DNA of 32,672 nucleotides from Myxococcus qinghaiensis (GTDB lineage: Bacteria; Myxococcota; Myxococcia; Myxococcales; Myxococcaceae), in the NCBI RefSeq assembly GCF_024198215.1, contig NZ_JAKCFA010000048.1, positions 1 to 32,672 on the forward strand, read 5' to 3'. The notes beneath the pieces were generated by a model. The model saw only the letters and a program-made list of their open reading frames with translations, did no database searches and had not been told where the DNA came from. Within the stretch, counting starts at the first letter, position 1. Each line of letters starts with the position of its first letter. Made by a program: the position numbers and the translations under genes. This document shows positions 1 through 8,186 of the stretch, one piece after another.

Positions 1-360
1 ACGGGCGGCGGGTTGGACGGGGCAGCACGCAGGACGGGCGGCGGGTTGGACGGGGCAGCACGCAGGACGGGGCAGCACGGGCGGCGGGTTGGACGGGGCA
101 GCACGCAGGACGGGGCAGAACGGGCGGCGGGTTGGACGGGGCAGCACGCAGGACGGGGCAGCACGGGCGGCGGGTTGGACGGGGCAGCACGCAGGACGGG
201 GCAGTACGGGCGGCGGGTTGGACGGGGCAGCACGCAGGACGGGGCAGTACGGGCGGCGGGTTGGACGGGGCAGCACGCAGGACGGGGCAGCACGGGCGGC
301 GGGTTGGACGGGGCAGCACGCAGGACGGGGCAGTACGGGCGGCGGGTTGGACGGGCGGGT
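1..360. repeat. 43-bp GC-rich tandem repeat array
   Basis: The core GGTTGGACGGGGCAGCACGC recurs with its first base at 11, 44, 87, 130, 173, 216, 259, 302 and 345. The spacing is exactly 43 bp except between the first two copies, where 10 bp are missing (33 bp). Units differ mainly at one base of the junction (gcagCacggg, gcagAacggg or gcagTacggg), and the array decays after about 355. It may continue left of the window. Because 43 is not a multiple of 3, all three forward frames stay open and encode the same 43-residue repeating peptide in rotation, so the long open frames here are by-products of the repeat rather than evidence of a gene. There are no unique spacers between units, so it is not a CRISPR array. 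No gene is supported between 1 and 468. Confidence 0.9.
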
Positions 361-404
361 TGCAGCAGCGGGACGGCTCGGGCGTGAGGGATGGGCGGTG
401 GGGG

Positions 405-441
405 CCGGTCCTCAGCGGAAGAACACCTTCGCGAGGACCGG
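405..441 (-). terminator. Strong hairpin downstream of glsA
   Basis: Perfect 9-bp arms CCGGTCCTC (405-413) and GAGGACCGG (433-441) enclose a 19-nt interior that pairs further (GCGGAAG with CTTCGC, one bulged G), leaving a 5-nt AACAC tip. It lies 28 nt past the glsA stop codon, where a transcript 3' end is expected. No U-tract follows on the minus strand, so it may be a 3'-stabilising hairpin rather than a classical intrinsic terminator. Confidence 0.5.
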
Positions 442-468
442 TTTACCTTCAGCGCGCCACCCATCCCA

Positions 469-1383
469 TCAAAACACCGAGAGTCCCGTCAGCGTCGTGA
501 AGCGGTCCAGCGCTTCCACACCAGCAACGGAGTTGCCGTGGGCATCCAGCCCCGGGCTCCACACACACAAGCCACAGCGATTCGGAATGACGGCGATGAT
601 GCCGCCACCGACACCACTCTTGCAGGGCAGGCCCACGCGATAGGCGAACTCGCCCGCGGCGTCGTACGTGCCGCACGTGAGCATCACCGCGTTGACCTGC
701 TTGGCCTGGCTGCGCGTGAGCAATCGCTCACCTTTCGCGCCCTGCCCGTGTCGCGCCAGGAAGCCGCAGGCCCGAGCCAGGTCCGCGCAGCTCATCGACA
801 GCGAGCACTGCCAGAAATAGTGCTCCAGCACGCGCGGCACCGGATTCTGGATGTTGCCGTAGCTCGCCATGAAGTGCGCCAGCGCGGAGTTGCGGTGGCC
901 GTGCTCGGCCTCGGACGCGGCGACCACCGGGTCGAAGTCCACGGAGGCGTTGCCGCTCTCCGCCCGCAGGAACTCCCGCAGCAACCCACGCGAGTCCCCC
1001 GTGAGACTCAGCAACCGGTCCGTGACGACCAGCGCCCCCGCGTTGATGAACGGATTGCGGGGCACGCCCTGCTCATACTCGAGCTGCACCAGCGAGTTGA
1101 ACGGATTGCCCGAGGGCTCCTTGCCCACCCTGCGCCACAGCGAGTCCCCATCGCGGGCCAGCGTCAGCGCCAGCGCGAACACCTTCGAGATGCTCTGCAC
1201 GGAGAAGGGCACCCGCCAATCCCCCACACCGAACACCTCTCCCTCCACCGTCGCCAGGGCCATGCCGAACCGCGAGGGGTCCACCGCGGCGAGCGCCGGG
1301 ATGTAGTTGGCCACGCGCCCCTGCCCCACCACCGGCCGGATGGCCGCCATCACTTCATCCAGAATCGCCTGATAGTCGTCCAT
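469..1383 (-). CDS. glsA: Glutaminase (GlsA family)
   Basis: This 304-residue protein is predicted to be a cytosolic glutaminase that hydrolyses L-glutamine to glutamate and ammonia. Length and sequence fit the serine-dependent bacterial glutaminase family (Pfam Glutaminase), which has a beta-lactamase-like fold. Visible signatures are the catalytic S-x-x-K motif in FSVQSISKVF (Ser64, Lys67 from the ATG), the GNPFNSLVQLEYEQG block, and NPFINAGALVVTD about 40 residues after the Lys. The ATG at 1383 is preceded by a GGACGGGG ribosome-binding sequence; a GTG one codon upstream (1386) is an alternative start. No signal peptide is seen. The gene stands alone, divergent from the ELWxxDGT lipoprotein gene, with a hairpin downstream. 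Nitrogen recycling or acid tolerance are known roles of the family; nothing here decides between them. Confidence 0.95.
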   Translation of the reverse strand: MDDYQAILDEVMAAIRPVVGQGRVANYIPALAAVDPSRFGMALATVEGEVFGVGDWRVPFSVQSISKVFALALTLARDGDSLWRRVGKEPSGNPFNSLVQLEYEQGVPRNPFINAGALVVTDRLLSLTGDSRGLLREFLRAESGNASVDFDPVVAASEAEHGHRNSALAHFMASYGNIQNPVPRVLEHYFWQCSLSMSCADLARACGFLARHGQGAKGERLLTRSQAKQVNAVMLTCGTYDAAGEFAYRVGLPCKSGVGGGIIAVIPNRCGLCVWSPGLDAHGNSVAGVEALDRFTTLTGLSVF

Positions 1384-1558
1384 CACGTGCCCCGTCCGCC
1401 GAAGCCCGGATGATAGCCGTGCGGGGGGAGCGTCGACTCATTCACATCGGTGAACTGGCGAACCTGACCTCATGCCCCAGAGCACTGGGCATTCGCCAAT
1501 CACCCTCCACCTTCCGCGTACCCGGATGAACGTGGGTCCGGGGAAAGGAAATGAATCG

Positions 1559-3199
1559 ATGCGTCATCCCCATTCCTACCTCCTGGCCAGCAGCTGTGCG
1601 CTGCTCTGCGCCTGCGGTCCCATGGAGGAGTCGGTGGACCCACCGACCACCGACAGCGACTCCGAGCTCGAGCTGAGCCAGGACCTGAACAACGCACCCC
1701 AGTGCACCGGCCCCAAGCTCGTCGCCGACCTCGCGCCGGGGCCCAGTTCGACGAACACGTTCGATAGCGCCGCGGTGGATGGCGCCGTCTACGTGAGCGT
1801 CGTCTACAGCCCGGGCCTCGACACGTACGCCCTGTGGAAGCTGGAGGAGAAGTCGGGCGGGCAGGACCTCCACTCCGGATGGAAGGCCACGCTGCTGCTC
1901 GGAAACCTCTCCGACTACCCCAAGCGGATGACCGTCGTGGGCTCCAAGGTCTTCTTCATCCTCGACGATGGCATCCATGGCAGCGAGCTGTGGAAGACGG
2001 ATGGCACTCCCGGCGGGACTCGACTGGTCGAGGACATCAACCCCTTCGGCGGTGCCTTCTCCGACAACCCCATCAATCCAGTCGCCGTGGGCAAGACGCT
2101 CTACTTCGCCGCCGATGACGGCACGCATGGCACGGAGCTGTGGCGCAGTGACGGAACGACGGGAGGGACGCGCCTCGTGAAGGACATCTCCCCCGGCTTC
2201 GCGAGCGCTTCACCCGGGCAACTCCTCCTGGATGGCAAGCGGCTGCTCTTCGCCGCGGACGACGGCGGCAAGGGTCGTGAGCTGTGGAAGTCCGACGGCA
2301 CGAGCGGCGGAACCCGACTGGTGCGAGACATCGCGCCCGGAGCCACGAGCTCGTCTCCCGAACAGCTCTTCCGACTGGAAGATGGCACCCTGTTCTTCGT
2401 GGCGGACGACGGCATCCACGGTCGGGAGCTCTGGACGACGGATGGGACGAAGGAGGACACCGAGCTGGTGGAGGACATCCGCGCGGGCTCTGCGGGCTCG
2501 GACATCGCCTGGCTGACGTCGGGGAAGAAGAAGCTCTATTTCACCGCGAACGACGGCGTCCATGGCGCGGAGCTGTGGACCTCGATGGGCTGCGAGGACG
2601 ACACGCGCCTGGTGAAGGACATCCGACCTGGTGCCACGGGCTCGGCGCCTCGCGAGCTGGTGCCCCTGAAGGGCAACGTCATCCTGTTCGCGGATGACGG
2701 CACCCATGGCCGGGAGCCCTGGCGGAGCAACGGGACGACGGCGGGCACCTTGATGCTCGCGGACACCCACCCGACGTCTCCACCGCCGGGGTACGAGCCC
2801 TCCAGCCTGGTCGCCGGCAAGAACAAGGTCTTCTTCTACGCCAACACGCCCGGCGAGGGGAAAGAGCCGTGGGTCACCGACGGCACGCCCTCGGGCACGC
2901 GGCTCATCAAGGACCTGAATCCAGGGCCCGCGAACTCCATCTCTGGAGACCCCTACCCGCCCTTCGTCGTGGGTGGCGGCGCGACCTTCCTCTACTACGA
3001 GGGGTCGGTGGGCGCGGAGCTGGCGTGGACCAACGGCACCTCGTCGGGAACCCGTGTCGCGGACATCAATCCGGGTCCGGCTTCGTCCAATCCAGTCATC
3101 TTCCGCGCCACCCACGACTGGGTGTATCTGGGCGCGGATGATGGCATCCACGGTAGCGAGCCGTGGGCGTTGTCAGTGGGCTGCTTCCCCAAGAACTGA
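1559..3199 (+). CDS. ELWxxDGT repeat lipoprotein
   Basis: This 546-residue exported protein consists almost entirely of an approximately 50-residue repeat of the type x-F-x-A-D-D-G-x-H-G-x-E-L-W-x-x-D-G-T-x-x-G-T-x-L-V-x-D-I-x-P-G. E[LP]W cores lie near residues 143, 193, 241, 290, 338, 386, 436 and 534, with degenerate copies near 91 and 487. This matches the ELWxxDGT repeat family common in myxobacteria. The repeat resembles a beta-propeller-like solenoid, which is an inference, and no enzymatic motif is seen. The ATG at 1559 follows a GGAAAGGAA ribosome-binding site; an upstream in-frame ATG (1472) would bury the signal peptide. The signal peptide ends in LLCAC, making Cys19 a likely lipidation site. 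Copies near residues 338 and 487 have lost the DGT core. Function is unknown; surface binding or adhesion is possible. Confidence 0.88.
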   Translation: MRHPHSYLLASSCALLCACGPMEESVDPPTTDSDSELELSQDLNNAPQCTGPKLVADLAPGPSSTNTFDSAAVDGAVYVSVVYSPGLDTYALWKLEEKSGGQDLHSGWKATLLLGNLSDYPKRMTVVGSKVFFILDDGIHGSELWKTDGTPGGTRLVEDINPFGGAFSDNPINPVAVGKTLYFAADDGTHGTELWRSDGTTGGTRLVKDISPGFASASPGQLLLDGKRLLFAADDGGKGRELWKSDGTSGGTRLVRDIAPGATSSSPEQLFRLEDGTLFFVADDGIHGRELWTTDGTKEDTELVEDIRAGSAGSDIAWLTSGKKKLYFTANDGVHGAELWTSMGCEDDTRLVKDIRPGATGSAPRELVPLKGNVILFADDGTHGREPWRSNGTTAGTLMLADTHPTSPPPGYEPSSLVAGKNKVFFYANTPGEGKEPWVTDGTPSGTRLIKDLNPGPANSISGDPYPPFVVGGGATFLYYEGSVGAELAWTNGTSSGTRVADINPGPASSNPVIFRATHDWVYLGADDGIHGSEPWALSVGCFPKN

Positions 3200-3256
3200 C
3201 GTTCGCGAGCATGAGTATTCGGAGCCGGGAACCACGTGTCCCGGCTCCGGTCACTC
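3187..3256 (+). repeat. Hairpin-bearing direct repeat, copy A
   Basis: This approximately 70-bp segment starts just before the stop codon of the ELWxxDGT gene and recurs, diverged, at 3479-3549. Shared blocks include CTGAC[G/A]TTCG, CGGGAACC[A/G]CGTGTCCC and CACTCC. This copy keeps a perfect palindrome (3221-3248). Because the repeat begins at a stop codon, it may be the 3' end of a gene family member rather than a mobile repeat. Confidence 0.7.
3221..3248 (+). terminator. Perfect 10-bp stem hairpin after the ELWxxDGT gene
   Basis: GGAGCCGGGA (3221-3230) and TCCCGGCTCC (3239-3248) are perfectly complementary around an 8-nt ACCACGTG loop, 21 nt past the stop codon. The position fits a transcription terminator, but no T-run follows. 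Confidence 0.55.
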
Positions 3257-3630
3257 CGCTTGGAGAACAGCTCACCGCCCTTGGTGGATCCGATTATTGG
3301 CGATGGTTCCGGGCTGGGCGTCTCCAGAGCGTCTGACCTCATTCATTCCCCATACAAAAATCGCATCTCAAGCATCTCAACCGAGGCCATTGACCAGGCT
3401 CTTCGAGTGACGTGTCGCTGGCAACGAGTCACACGGCGAGGAGCGCGGGCGGGCCGAATCCGACCTCGCATGTCGTCGCCCCGAAGGACTGACATTCGAG
3501 AGCACGGTGTCCGGAGGCGGGAACCGCGTGTCCCAGTTCCGACCACTCCCCCCGGCAGCTCGCCACACGGACAGTCTGGCGACAGGGAGTGAGCCTTCGT
3601 GGCACGGTCCGTGCTGTCGGCCCGCACACC
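3257..3630. other. Gene-free stretch before the permease gene
   Basis: Together with 3200-3256 this gives about 430 bp with no convincing coding region. It holds the second repeat copy (3479-3549) and a less GC-rich segment around 3340-3400 that includes a short A-run (3356-3360). The latter is a plausible place for the permease promoter, but no clear -35/-10 pair was recognised. Open frames crossing it lack family similarity. Confidence 0.6.
3479..3549 (+). repeat. Hairpin-bearing direct repeat, copy B (diverged)
   Basis: This is the second copy of the 3187-3256 segment, beginning with CCCC and a GGACTGAC that aligns with the AACTGAC stop-codon context of copy A. The palindrome is decayed: the arms GGAGGCGGGA (3513-3522) and TCCCAGTTCC (3531-3540) now carry two mismatches and one G-U pair. 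The upstream bases 3430-3478 show only weak resemblance to the ELWxxDGT gene's 3' coding end. Confidence 0.65.
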
Positions 3631-6063
3631 ATGGACTCTCTCCTCCAGGATTTCCGTCACGCGCTGCGCCGGTTGCGTGGCAGCCCCATGTTCACCCTGG
3701 TGGCGGTGCTCACGCTCGCGCTTGGAATCGGGGCGAACGCGGCCATCTTCAGCGTGGTGCACACCGTGCTGCTGCGTCCCCTTCCCCTCCAGGACGACGC
3801 CCGCGTGGTGCGGCTGTACAGCATGAGGAAGCAAGGCCCCGGTCCCCTCTCGCCTCCAGACCTGGTGAGCATGAGAGAGCAGGCGCGCGCCTTCACCGGC
3901 CTGGCCGCGCTCACGAGCGCCGAGCTGACGTTGGGCGCGCATGACGCCGAGTCCGTCCCCGAGAAGGTCCAGGGCACGCTCGCCACGGCCGAGTTGTTCC
4001 AGGTGCTCGGCCCTCGCGTGCACCTGGGCCGGGCGCTCCAGCCTGGAGACGATGCCCCGGGTGCGCCTCCGGTCGCCGTCATCTCATATGGCTTGTGGCA
4101 GCGCCGCTTCGGCGGAAGTCCCACGGTGGTGGGACGAACCCTGAGCACGGGAGCCCTCGTGCCCGCCACCGTGGTGGGCGTCATGGCCCCGGGCTTCGAC
4201 TTCCCAGCGCGCTCGGAGGTCTGGGTGCCGCTGGTGCTTGGCGCGGATTCGCTGACGCCGGAAGCGCGCGGTGCGCACTGGCTGGAGGTGTATGGACGAC
4301 TCGCGCCGGGTGCTAGCCTGGAGCAGGCGCGCGCCGAGGTCTCCGCGATTGCACGGGGACTGGCGGAGCAGCATCCCCGCACGAACGCGGACGTGGGCGC
4401 GAGCGTGGAGTCCCTGCGCGACGTGCTGCTGGGCCAGGTGCGCCCATCGCTGCTGATGTTGATGGGCGCGGTGGGGCTGGTGCTGCTCGTCGCCTGCGCG
4501 AACCTCACCCATCTGCTGCTCGCACGCGCGGCCTCGCGTGAGGGAGAGCTGTCGATTCGCCTCGCCCTGGGCGCGAGTCGGGGCCGTCTTGCCCGCGAGC
4601 TGCTCGCGGAGAGCGGCCTGCTGGCGCTGGCGGGGGGAGCCATGGGGCTGCTCGCGGCCCTGTGGGCGATGGATGCACTGGTCGCGTTCGGCCCCCAGGA
4701 CATTCCGCGCCTCGACGAGGCCTCCATCGACGGCACCGTGCTGGCCTTCACCGCCGCGTTGGCGATGTTCACCACGGTGTTGTTCGGGCTCGTTCCCTCG
4801 CTGAAGGCCTCACGCGTGTCGCTTGGCAGCGGGCTGCGCATGGCGAACGCGGGGAGCGGCGGCGGCGCCCACCACCACAAGACGCGCGCGCTGCTCATCG
4901 TCGGAGAGACGGCGCTCGCGGTGTTGCTGCTGGTGAGCGCGGGCTTGCTGTTGCGCAGCTTCGTGCACCTCCAGCAGGTGGCCCCGGGGTTCGAGTCGGC
5001 GGGAGTCCTCACGGTGAAGCTCGACCTGCCGCCCAATCGGTATGGCTTCGGCACGGCCGCGCCGGAGGCCTTCTTCGACCAGCTCCTCACGCGGGTGCGC
5101 GCGCTGCCCGGCGTCGAAGCCGCGGGAGTCGTCGCGGGCCTGCCAATGGATGGCGGCAAGATGCCCCTCGACCTGAAGGACCCCCAGCGCCCGCTGCCGC
5201 CTGGTGCGGAGCCTTGGAAGGCCAGCGTGCGCATCGTCAGTCCGGGGGCTCTGGAAACGCTGCGCGTGAAGCTCCTCCGGGGTCGGAGGCTGACCGCCGA
5301 GGACCGGGGTGAGGGCAGGCGCGCCGTGCTGGTGAACGCGGAGGCCGCGCGCCGGTTCTGGCCGGACGAGGACCCGCTGGGGCGGACGCTGAGCACGGAC
5401 GTCAACTGGGGGAACGGTGCCTTCGGAGGGGTCGTGGTCGGCGTGGTGGACAACCTCGCCATCGACGGGTTGGCGGCGCCGGCGGTCGCGGAGGTCTATC
5501 TCCCCTATGAGCAGGCGCGCAGTACGCAGATGACGCTGGTGCTGCGGACGTCGGCGGACCCGCTCACGCTCGCCTCGGCGGTGCGCGCGGAGGTCCGGTC
5601 GCTCGACTCAAGTCTCGCGCTGGGGAGTGTGCGCACGCTGGCCTCGGTCGTGGACCGCACGGTGGCGCCGCTGCGCTTCTATCTACTGCTCATCGGAGTC
5701 TTCGCCGGGGTGGCGCTGCTGCTGGCGGCCGTGGGGCTCTATGGCGTCGTCGCCTACGCCGTGTCCCAGCGCACGCGGGAGCTGGGAATCCGCATGGCCT
5801 TGGGCGCGAGGACACACCAGGTGACGAACCTGATGCTGCGTCGATACCTGGGATTGACGGCCGTGGGACTGGGACTCGGGCTCGTGCTCGCCGTGGGGGC
5901 CAGTCGGACTGTCGTGCATCTGCTCCATGGGGTTCAGCCCGTGGATCCGCTCACGTACGCGGTGGTGCTCGTGGTCCTGGGGCTGGTGGCCTTTGTCGCG
6001 GCCCTGCTCCCCGCTCGGAGGGCGGCGCGGGTGTCGCCCTCGGTCGCGCTCCGAGGCGACTGA
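3631..6063 (+). CDS. ADOP-type ABC transporter permease (MacB/FtsX duplicated)
   Basis: This 810-residue inner-membrane protein has two consecutive MacB-like periplasmic plus FtsX permease modules, the layout of the 'acidobacterial duplicated orphan permease' (ADOP) family. The N-terminus DSLLQDFRHALRRLRGSPMF leads into TM1 (LVAVLTLALGIGANAAIFSVV, split here by eye at about residues 20-42). A periplasmic domain follows to about 270, then a first FtsX block with about three TMs (270-390), one TM near 425-445, a second periplasmic domain (450-680), and a final three-TM FtsX block ending in the typical LLPARRAARVSPSVALRGD. The ATG at 3631 aligns with family N-termini; the in-frame GTG at 3589 adds a non-homologous leader. 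No ATPase gene is adjacent, as is usual for these orphan permeases. The substrate is unknown. It converges with the oxygenase gene, 21 bp between stops. Confidence 0.9.
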   Translation: MDSLLQDFRHALRRLRGSPMFTLVAVLTLALGIGANAAIFSVVHTVLLRPLPLQDDARVVRLYSMRKQGPGPLSPPDLVSMREQARAFTGLAALTSAELTLGAHDAESVPEKVQGTLATAELFQVLGPRVHLGRALQPGDDAPGAPPVAVISYGLWQRRFGGSPTVVGRTLSTGALVPATVVGVMAPGFDFPARSEVWVPLVLGADSLTPEARGAHWLEVYGRLAPGASLEQARAEVSAIARGLAEQHPRTNADVGASVESLRDVLLGQVRPSLLMLMGAVGLVLLVACANLTHLLLARAASREGELSIRLALGASRGRLARELLAESGLLALAGGAMGLLAALWAMDALVAFGPQDIPRLDEASIDGTVLAFTAALAMFTTVLFGLVPSLKASRVSLGSGLRMANAGSGGGAHHHKTRALLIVGETALAVLLLVSAGLLLRSFVHLQQVAPGFESAGVLTVKLDLPPNRYGFGTAAPEAFFDQLLTRVRALPGVEAAGVVAGLPMDGGKMPLDLKDPQRPLPPGAEPWKASVRIVSPGALETLRVKLLRGRRLTAEDRGEGRRAVLVNAEAARRFWPDEDPLGRTLSTDVNWGNGAFGGVVVGVVDNLAIDGLAAPAVAEVYLPYEQARSTQMTLVLRTSADPLTLASAVRAEVRSLDSSLALGSVRTLASVVDRTVAPLRFYLLLIGVFAGVALLLAAVGLYGVVAYAVSQRTRELGIRMALGARTHQVTNLMLRRYLGLTAVGLGLGLVLAVGASRTVVHLLHGVQPVDPLTYAVVLVVLGLVAFVAALLPARRAARVSPSVALRGD

Positions 6064-6084
6064 CGACGCCGGGCAGCCGCTCCC

Positions 6085-6831
6085 TCAGCGGGCATCGTGG
6101 AAGATGATGCCCACCGTGTGACGGTGACCCGAGCGGAGGCGGCTCACGCCGTGGCGCATGTTGACGCGATAGATGCCTCGCGTCCCCTGCACGGGGCGGT
6201 GGTGGACGGGGAAGATGACGCCGTCTCCCTGGCGAAGCGGCACGACCTCCGCGCGGGACTGCATGCGCGGGCGCTGCTCGGTGAGGACCAGCTCGCCTCC
6301 GGTGAAGTCCCGCTCCGGCTCCGACAGGAGGAAGGCCACCTGGAGGGGAAAGACCTCGTCGCCATAGAGGTCCTGGTGGAGGCAGTTGTAGTCGCCCTCT
6401 GCATACTGGAGGAGCAGCGGTGTCGGACGGAGCTGCTCGGCCTGATGACAGCGTTCAAGGTAGTCAGCGTGCGTGTCTGGGTAGCGCGTGTCGATGCCCA
6501 TCGCTTCGTTCCAGCGATTCGCGATGGCGGCGAGCGGAGGATAGAGCCCGCTGCGTAGACGCGCGACGAGGTCGGGGAGCGGATAGGCGAAGTACTTGTA
6601 CTCGCCCCGACCAAAGCCATGCCGAGCCATGACGACGCGACTGCGGAACGGTGCGTCGGAGGCGTAGAGCGACGAGAGCGCCGCGCACTCGTCGGGCGTC
6701 AGCAGGGAAGCCAGCGTGGCGCACCCACGTGTACCGAGCTCCGAACCGAGCGTGGCCCAGTCGAGCACCTCCAAGCGCTGCTCCATGGCAGGCCGGCTCG
6801 ACGAGCGTATCCGTCGAACAGGCGCGGTCAT
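6085..6831 (-). CDS. 2OG-Fe(II) oxygenase, Oxygenase-NA type
   Basis: This 248-residue predicted non-haem iron, 2-oxoglutarate-dependent dioxygenase has an HxD pair at His152-Gln-Asp154 (LHQDLYGDEVFPLQVAFLLS), the GGELVLTEQRPRMQSRAEVV strand block, a distal His227 (NMRHGVSRLRSG) and Arg237, which likely binds 2-oxoglutarate (GHRHTVGIIFHDAR). This C-terminal pattern matches the family described as Oxygenase-NA (PF09859, from memory), proposed to act on damaged nucleic acids; substrate and activity are not shown by sequence. The ATG at 6831 has an AGGGGCGGG ribosome-binding sequence. ATG 6786 is possible, but the family fold seems to need part of the upstream residues. It is soluble with no signal peptide, and divergent from the 7080 gene. 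Confidence 0.85.
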   Translation of the reverse strand: MTAPVRRIRSSSRPAMEQRLEVLDWATLGSELGTRGCATLASLLTPDECAALSSLYASDAPFRSRVVMARHGFGRGEYKYFAYPLPDLVARLRSGLYPPLAAIANRWNEAMGIDTRYPDTHADYLERCHQAEQLRPTPLLLQYAEGDYNCLHQDLYGDEVFPLQVAFLLSEPERDFTGGELVLTEQRPRMQSRAEVVPLRQGDGVIFPVHHRPVQGTRGIYRVNMRHGVSRLRSGHRHTVGIIFHDAR

Positions 6832-7079
6832 GACCCGCCCCTGCGAGTGGCCACCTGTGTTGACCTTGGCTCCTGCCACGCTCTCCACACCATCGCAGAC
6901 ACTCCTTCTTGTCACCGGTGGCCCAGACGGCGCACCTGACAGACTCAGGAGATGAGGCATCAGGGCACGGGTTGCGACCCGGTTGTTGCTGCGAACGAGC
7001 ACTCCCTCCTGGGAGCCCGGCGCGGCGACACCTTTGTTTGATGCCAGGGGACGGGCGTCAGTGAGTATCGTGCGGGGCC

Positions 7080-8093
7080 ATGTACCCGATACGCCGTCTT
7101 CTGGCCCATGGACCGTGGTTGTTCGACTTCAGACCCCATCGGCTCATCGTCTTCCACGGAGCCGAAGGCGTGCGCCGGGAAGTGCACGGAGACGTGCCGG
7201 CGTATCCGTCCGCGCCCGTGGTGCTCGCCGCGCTCGACGAGGCCAAGGACGTCTGGGTGGGAAGCGGGAATCGTCGTGTCTTCTCCGTGAGGGCGGGCGC
7301 GAGCGCTCCCGCCCAGGCCTTTCCGAGGGAGTGCTTCGACCTCACCACCGATGGGGACCGGCTCATCGGAACGTTGGTGGATGGCGCCCTCGAGCTGGCC
7401 ACCCTCTTCACGACCGATGGGTCCGGTCAGCGGTGGGAGCCCATGACCCTGCCGGAGCCTGTGCCCGCCACGCACGGGTATGGGTATTCCGAAGGACAGC
7501 CTCTCCCTCAGTCCCCCGATGGGGCGTTCCTCGACACGAGCCCCTTTGGCATCACCGTCCTGGAGAAGGGCCGGGGCCGAGTCTACGTGCTCCGCCCGGG
7601 GGCGGCGCAGCCGGAGGGAGCGCTCCAGGTGGAGCCGGGCCATGAGCAGGACACCTGGCGGGCTCTGGCTACTCCTCACGGAGTGCTCCTCCTGCTCGCC
7701 GTCAACCACCGGGAGACGGTGCTCCTCCACTTCGCGCTCGATGGCAGCCTGCTCGGCTCCCTCCCGGACCTCGAAGAGGAAGGGGATGATGAGACGGATG
7801 AACTGTTCTGGGGCGGTGCCGGCATCTGCGTCCTCGATGCGGCCCGGGCGCTCCTCTTCCTCCAGGACAGGACCCTCCTCGTGTCCCTGCCCGGGCTCCA
7901 GGTACTCGAGACGCCCATGGGGGAGTGGCCCCACTTCGTGTCAGTGACGCCCGCGGGGCCCCATCGGTGGTGGGTGGGTCCCGAAGACAGTGACGCGCTC
8001 TTCATGCTCACCGCGGAGCCCGGACACTCCTTGCGGCTCCACGCCGCGAACCGTCCGGTGAGCCCGGGCGCGCCGCTCATGCACGGCGGCTAG
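7080..8093 (+). CDS. Hypothetical protein, probably beta-rich
   Basis: I do not recognise this 337-residue protein. It starts at ATG 7080 (MYPIRRLLAHGPWLFDFRPH) after a GGGG-containing stretch, and has no signal peptide, TM segment or metal-binding motif. Its composition (alternating hydrophobic strands, many GD/DG turns, recurring short segments such as VWVGSGNRRVFSV, GDRLIGTLVDGALELATLF and GVLLLLAVNHRETVLLHFAL) suggests repeated four-stranded sheets, such as a beta-propeller. This is inference only. Codon use and GC match the surrounding genes, so it is a real gene. It is divergent from the oxygenase (248 bp apart) and convergent with the kinase homologue. Confidence 0.75.
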   Translation: MYPIRRLLAHGPWLFDFRPHRLIVFHGAEGVRREVHGDVPAYPSAPVVLAALDEAKDVWVGSGNRRVFSVRAGASAPAQAFPRECFDLTTDGDRLIGTLVDGALELATLFTTDGSGQRWEPMTLPEPVPATHGYGYSEGQPLPQSPDGAFLDTSPFGITVLEKGRGRVYVLRPGAAQPEGALQVEPGHEQDTWRALATPHGVLLLLAVNHRETVLLHFALDGSLLGSLPDLEEEGDDETDELFWGGAGICVLDAARALLFLQDRTLLVSLPGLQVLETPMGEWPHFVSVTPAGPHRWWVGPEDSDALFMLTAEPGHSLRLHAANRPVSPGAPLMHGG

Positions 8094-8125
8094 AGGACGC
8101 CCGCAATCCAGTGGACCGAGTGCAC

Positions 8126-8150
8126 CTCGGCGCCGCTGACCGTGGCCGAG
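8126..8150. terminator. Weak inverted repeat between convergent genes
   Basis: CTCGGC (8126-8131) and GCCGAG (8145-8150) could form a 6-bp stem with a 13-nt loop in the 93-bp gap between the convergent genes ending at 8093 and 8187. There is no T-tract; the call rests mainly on position. Confidence 0.25.
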
Positions 8151-8186
8151 ACGTGGCGGGCCATCCCGCATCCGCTCAGTTCCCGC

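Noticed and set aside
1..360. CRISPR array
   Set aside because: Units are contiguous with no unique spacers, and no cas gene is present.
13..643. Three overlapping Gly/Arg-rich open frames
   Set aside because: They are produced by the stop-free 43-bp repeat; the same peptide appears in every frame, and no frame has a start context or domain.
3257..3478. A decayed ELWxxDGT paralogue before repeat copy B
   Set aside because: No ELW/DGT-like residues could be read in any frame; only the 3' flank is repeated, so a pseudogene call is not supported.
3657..5462. Minus-strand open frame opposite the ADOP permease
   Set aside because: Ser/Arg/Ala-rich shadow of a clearly recognisable permease.
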